This document shows positions 60,338 through 64,000 of a stretch of DNA of 64,000 nucleotides, one piece after another (within the stretch, counting starts at the first letter, position 1; each line of letters begins with the position of its first letter). Made by a program: the position numbers and the translations under genes. This DNA comes from Artocarpus heterophyllus (lineage: Eukaryota; Streptophyta; Magnoliopsida; Rosales; Moraceae): assembly GCA_025403435.1 (NCBI GenBank), contig CM046341.1, positions 10,439,219 through 10,503,218 on the forward strand. Direction: 5' to 3'. The notes beneath the pieces were generated by a model that searched no databases, was not told the origin of the DNA, and saw only the letters and a list, made by a program, of their open reading frames with translations.

Positions 60338-62040
60338 TGTAACGCACTAAGTTTTCTTTTCAAATATTTGCATTATATTTCCATTTTATGTATAAAAATT
60401 AATTCTAATATTTTAATATCATGACCTAACTTTGTCATGATCCAATGTAGAGCTCAATATATGAGGCGAAACTCTCCAACGTGAAACAAGTAGAGGAAGG
60501 AAAGAAAGGAGAGGTAGAGAGAGAAAAAAAACATCTACATTCAAAATCACTGAAGAGCATCTGGAGTCTCTTTTTGACGCGATTGGTGCCGTTGGAAAGC
60601 TCTCGACGAGTGGAGTATAACAACATGTTATGTCATCGACGATTCAAATCGTAGCCGTTGGAATCGCTAGTCAAAGTTTCAAAATCGTCAAACCTCTGAC
60701 TGCCATTAACTTTACTGTCTCGCGTCTAACTGCGATGATTTTGGTCTCCACACAATGATGAGAAAAACAAAACTAAACCGGTTTTGCCCTTCAAATATTG
60801 CCAAAAAATAGTCACTGGGGCTGCAAATTCTAGCGACCACTGTGGCCAACTCCGACAAGTGCCTTCTTAGCCACCATTTTTCTCTCTACTACCACCAAAG
60901 CACTTAGAGGACTTCGGGTCTCAAAACTCACTCATCAATTTTGTGTCACCACCATCCTTTGGATGGAAATTGAAGGCAACAACGTCAGCTGTTGTAGCAA
61001 AATTTTAGTCCCTTCAAATTCGACCACCCTAGACCAAATTGAAGGTTCCAATATGTTCAATGGATGAAAGGTAGTGTTTTGCCAACCTCAATTTCAAGAA
61101 ATAATTACCAGTATCATGGGATTTATGGCTGTCAGAGTTCGAGAAGGAAAGAGCCAATTTTGGGGTTTCCCAACCTCATTTGCCAAAATTGATAGGAGGG
61201 TCAGTTTTAGGGGGAGATCCAAGGATAGCCACTACCAGAATCAAGTCAAGACTGATCAAACTTAGTCAATATTGGTCAACACTAGTCAAATTGATCAAAT
61301 CCGGTTAAAGTTGGTCAATTGTTGACTCGATCTCCGATTGATGATCTGAGACCACCTTCTAATTTGTTTTGACATTTCAGACACAATCTTCACCTCCGTT
61401 TGGGTTAATTCAATTTGATTAAAAATCATCTGGTACCAAATGCACGTAAAATGAGGCAACGTAGTTTGATAGAATAGAGATATTAAAACTTCTAGACGTT
61501 GCTCTAGGAATCTTTGTGAGTCATTCCTACCAATCCATATTTCCCTCGAGACCCATTTCGAGGTAAGGATTCTATTACTTAACTTTTGTAAGATTTTATT
61601 TAATTAAATTGATGATTTAATCTCTTAAGATAAATTATATATTATTTTGTTATTATTATATGAACATCATATGGATATTTGTGCGGACCCGTCCTGTAAG
61701 TACATTGCGGTCAAAATTGATTTTGACATAACTTAAAACATAACATGATCAAGGAAGCATGGTTAGGTTAAATGGATTTTGTGTACTAGTGAGGAATTGA
61801 AATACAATAATGTTACATTTAGAGTTATAGATTAAGAGTATATAAGCCCAATATAAAATGAGTCAAAATATGTAACATAAAAGGGGTAATGCTTATGTCT
61901 TTGGGCTCAAAACCCTAAAAGGACAAATAGGAGGAGGTGATGGTGATCTCTTAGGTTGAAATTCCCAAAACGTACTATGCAGTAATATGACTTGGTAATG
62001 ACACGAGACAACGAGTCCTTTCACTTGACTACGAGACAAT
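60338..62040 (+). mobile_element. Ty3/gypsy LTR portion, copy C
   Basis: Starts TGTAACGCACTAAG after the internal-end block (tttcgacggtgaaact and gagaagggtaga). Internal motifs follow copy A: the GA-rich stretch (about 60490-60530), gttggaaagctctcgacgag (from 60589) and gaggtaaggattctattac. ORFs at 60435 and 61074 are inside it and not genes. Confidence 0.6.
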
Positions 62041-63249
62041 CGATATAATGTATTATCTAACGCATCCTATAAGGAAATTGAATATAAAATATTATATAAA
62101 TGATAATGGATATGTGGATGCTACATAATCTTGTTGTAACATATATATATATATATATGTCATATAAACACAATAATTATTAAGCATCTATTGGTTATGG
62201 ACATAATGGGCTTGTTAAGATTTATTAATGATGTATTGATGAATAAGCTAAAAATACAGGTCAATATGGTAAGTAATAAAATCAAAAGGTGAGTAATAGT
62301 TTCCCTACTGAGCATGTTGTCACTCATTCCCTTTTATTTTCATCTTTATAGGATTTATAAAGTGTAAGATAGCAATGAGAAAAATAGTTACAAAAACTAC
62401 GTAGCTATATCAATTTGGAACCGCTTCATTTGCTAAGAATGTTCCTTATTATAATGTAAGCATCATATGTTTCTGACTGTATTAAGCTATCTTGAGAATA
62501 ATGATGATGACATGTTTATAATATTAAAACTACATTAAACTGTAATTTTGTTGTTTTTTTAATGATTTTTTAATTTAAAAATTTTTGTTTAAGTCCTAGC
62601 AAATTTTCTCCAAGTTTTAGAAGTTTTACTTTATCTTCTAATTTTTTTATTTAATTTATTAAAAACTACTAACCCTTACTTAGGGGAGCTATAGACATGT
62701 ACAACTTTTAATATAATGATTTACAATAAGATAACGTACAATGTGTTTGGCAAGGTCTTGCTGCGTCCTTCACCATTTCCAAGACCATAAATAAAAAGTT
62801 AAGGACAAGCTTCTTTAAGGTGGCTCGCGACTTTCTAAACAACATTAAATGAACTTTTATTGCATGAAGATAAACACGATGTTTCAAATTGCCAGTAAAA
62901 GTGATTAGAAACTACCCTTAAAATAAGTTTTATTGGAATTCTTTTTTCCTCCAATTTTTCTATTTTGAAATAGTTTTTCAAATGTGTCCCACTAAAGTAT
63001 TTTTCCCGTGCAATCTTCTAAAATATCATTTTTGTTTAATGTAACCTTCATAAATAATTTTCTATTCTAATTACAATGTTGATTTTTTTTTTCGAATTAG
63101 ATTCGCGTAATTTTTTTTTTGTTTGTTAGTTCTCATATGTGGTCACAATTAATTTCACTAGTTGGTTTGAGCCTACCCGAATCTTTTTTCTTTTCTTTAT
63201 AAGTATAGTACTTTTCTTATCTGTACAAATATAATATTCAATTGAAACA

Positions 63250-63365
63250 CATGTAGGCTGTAGATGGGAATTCCGCTAGCACTCCAGGAGGAATATTATA
63301 GCTAAAATGAGCTTTAGAGGATGTACAAATAGATGTATGTGGAGCAAAGGACATGAGAAAAAGTT
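63250..63365 (-). promoter_or_regulatory. Duplicated promoter-proximal block of the Bowman-Birk-like gene, copy C
   Basis: Contains gctagcactccaggaggaat and gatgtacaaatagatgtatg, matching 37845-37925. As in A and B the TATA core is altered and no coding exon adjoins. Confidence 0.55.
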
Positions 63366-64000
63366 GTTTGCATTCAACGTTGTTTAATTCATTCATTTAT
63401 TTATTTTTTACGCACTAAGAAACATCCCCACCAAATGTTGTTTAATTCATTTTTTTTATTTATTTTTTACGCACTAAGAAACATCCCCACCAACTACCAA
63501 TCCTATACCAAGCCTGCTATTCCAATATTATTGTTGGAAAATAAACCCAAAAGGCAGAAGGGAAATCCTTCAAAAAAGCAGGAGGCAAAAAATAATAATA
63601 AAGAAACCTAAAGTTGGGAACTTAACTGAGAATAGGCACTCGCACCTAGAGAAATACTCCAAACATGCATAGTTGTTAAAAATCTTATAATCGAAACCAA
63701 AAGTGAAAGAGTAGAAGGGATAAACATACATATTTACTTAAAGAGTTGGCGAATTCACAAAATCTAAATTTAGAACGAGCCTCCCTATCTCAATTAATAC
63801 TCGAAGTGCAAAAATCTAGAATAGTGAATCACCAAGAAAAATTAATTAAAGAAATACCATGCAGGGCTAAATAATTTCCTTCTCTAAAGATATAAAAAGC
63901 CTGGTATGAAATTTTTTCCAAATAAGACAAGACACGAATCCCCATGGATTGAAAACACCAAGGCACTAATCTTTAGTATTTATTTCTTTTATAATTTCAA

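Larger units (their letters stand above)
56600..64000. other. Composite repeat unit, copy C (runs off the window)
   Basis: From 58254 it follows copy A from 3792. It extends further left than A because no CACTA element interrupts it, and so shows the full gag-only element. It lacks the solo LTR at A 7584. The window ends at the place equivalent to about 12330 in A. A duplication of about 57 bases lies at 63381-63495. Confidence 0.78.

Overview
This is a window of plant nuclear DNA, almost certainly from a eudicot. The base composition is AT-rich, introns are GT-AG, and nearly all recognisable protein matter comes from plant CACTA, Ty1/copia, Ty3/gypsy, LINE and Mutator-like elements. The one ordinary host gene I can support is a two-exon Bowman-Birk-like cysteine-rich protein at 37337-37798 on the minus strand. 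I saw no rRNA, tRNA or CRISPR array. The species cannot be fixed from sequence reading alone.

Layout. 1-3791 is the 3' part of a decayed CACTA (En/Spm) transposon with transposase-like and Ulp1-protease ORFs. It ends in subterminal hairpin repeats and a CACTA terminus that sits inside another repeat. From 3792 onward the window is dominated by direct segmental copies of one composite unit: copy A (3792-18392), copy B (about 24036-36910), copy C (about 56600 to the window end), and a more diverged partial copy D (37840-41280), which is the upstream flank of the Bowman-Birk-like gene. The unit contains a gag-only Ty3/gypsy relic on the minus strand, a gypsy LTR portion on the plus strand starting TGTAACGC or TGTAATGC, about 2.5 kb matching the upstream region of the Bowman-Birk-like gene, a Mutator-type element carrying a cytochrome P450 exon fragment, and a second small G-rich Mutator-type element.

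Because the copies align, each copy provides empty-site evidence for insertions in the others. Solo LTRs lie at 7584-10435 and 12749-13215 (only in A) and at 25736-27957 and 34390-35712 (only in B), each with a 5-bp target duplication. Between A and B lies a copia element (18393-24035) with one LTR and a complete polyprotein frame broken by eight in-frame stops; its 5' LTR is missing.

41280-64000 holds a three-level nest. A LINE (minus strand) is split in its RNase H domain by an LTR-type element (about 47071-53090). That element is itself split by a 4.5-kb solo LTR (47693-52197, target duplication aaccg). Copy C follows.

The most interesting points are: the Bowman-Birk-like gene with two extra cysteines and non-canonical reactive loops; repeated duplication of that gene's upstream region without its coding region; the P450-carrying Mutator-type element with long terminal inverted repeats and 9-bp target duplications; the gag-only element; and the clean nested-insertion record.
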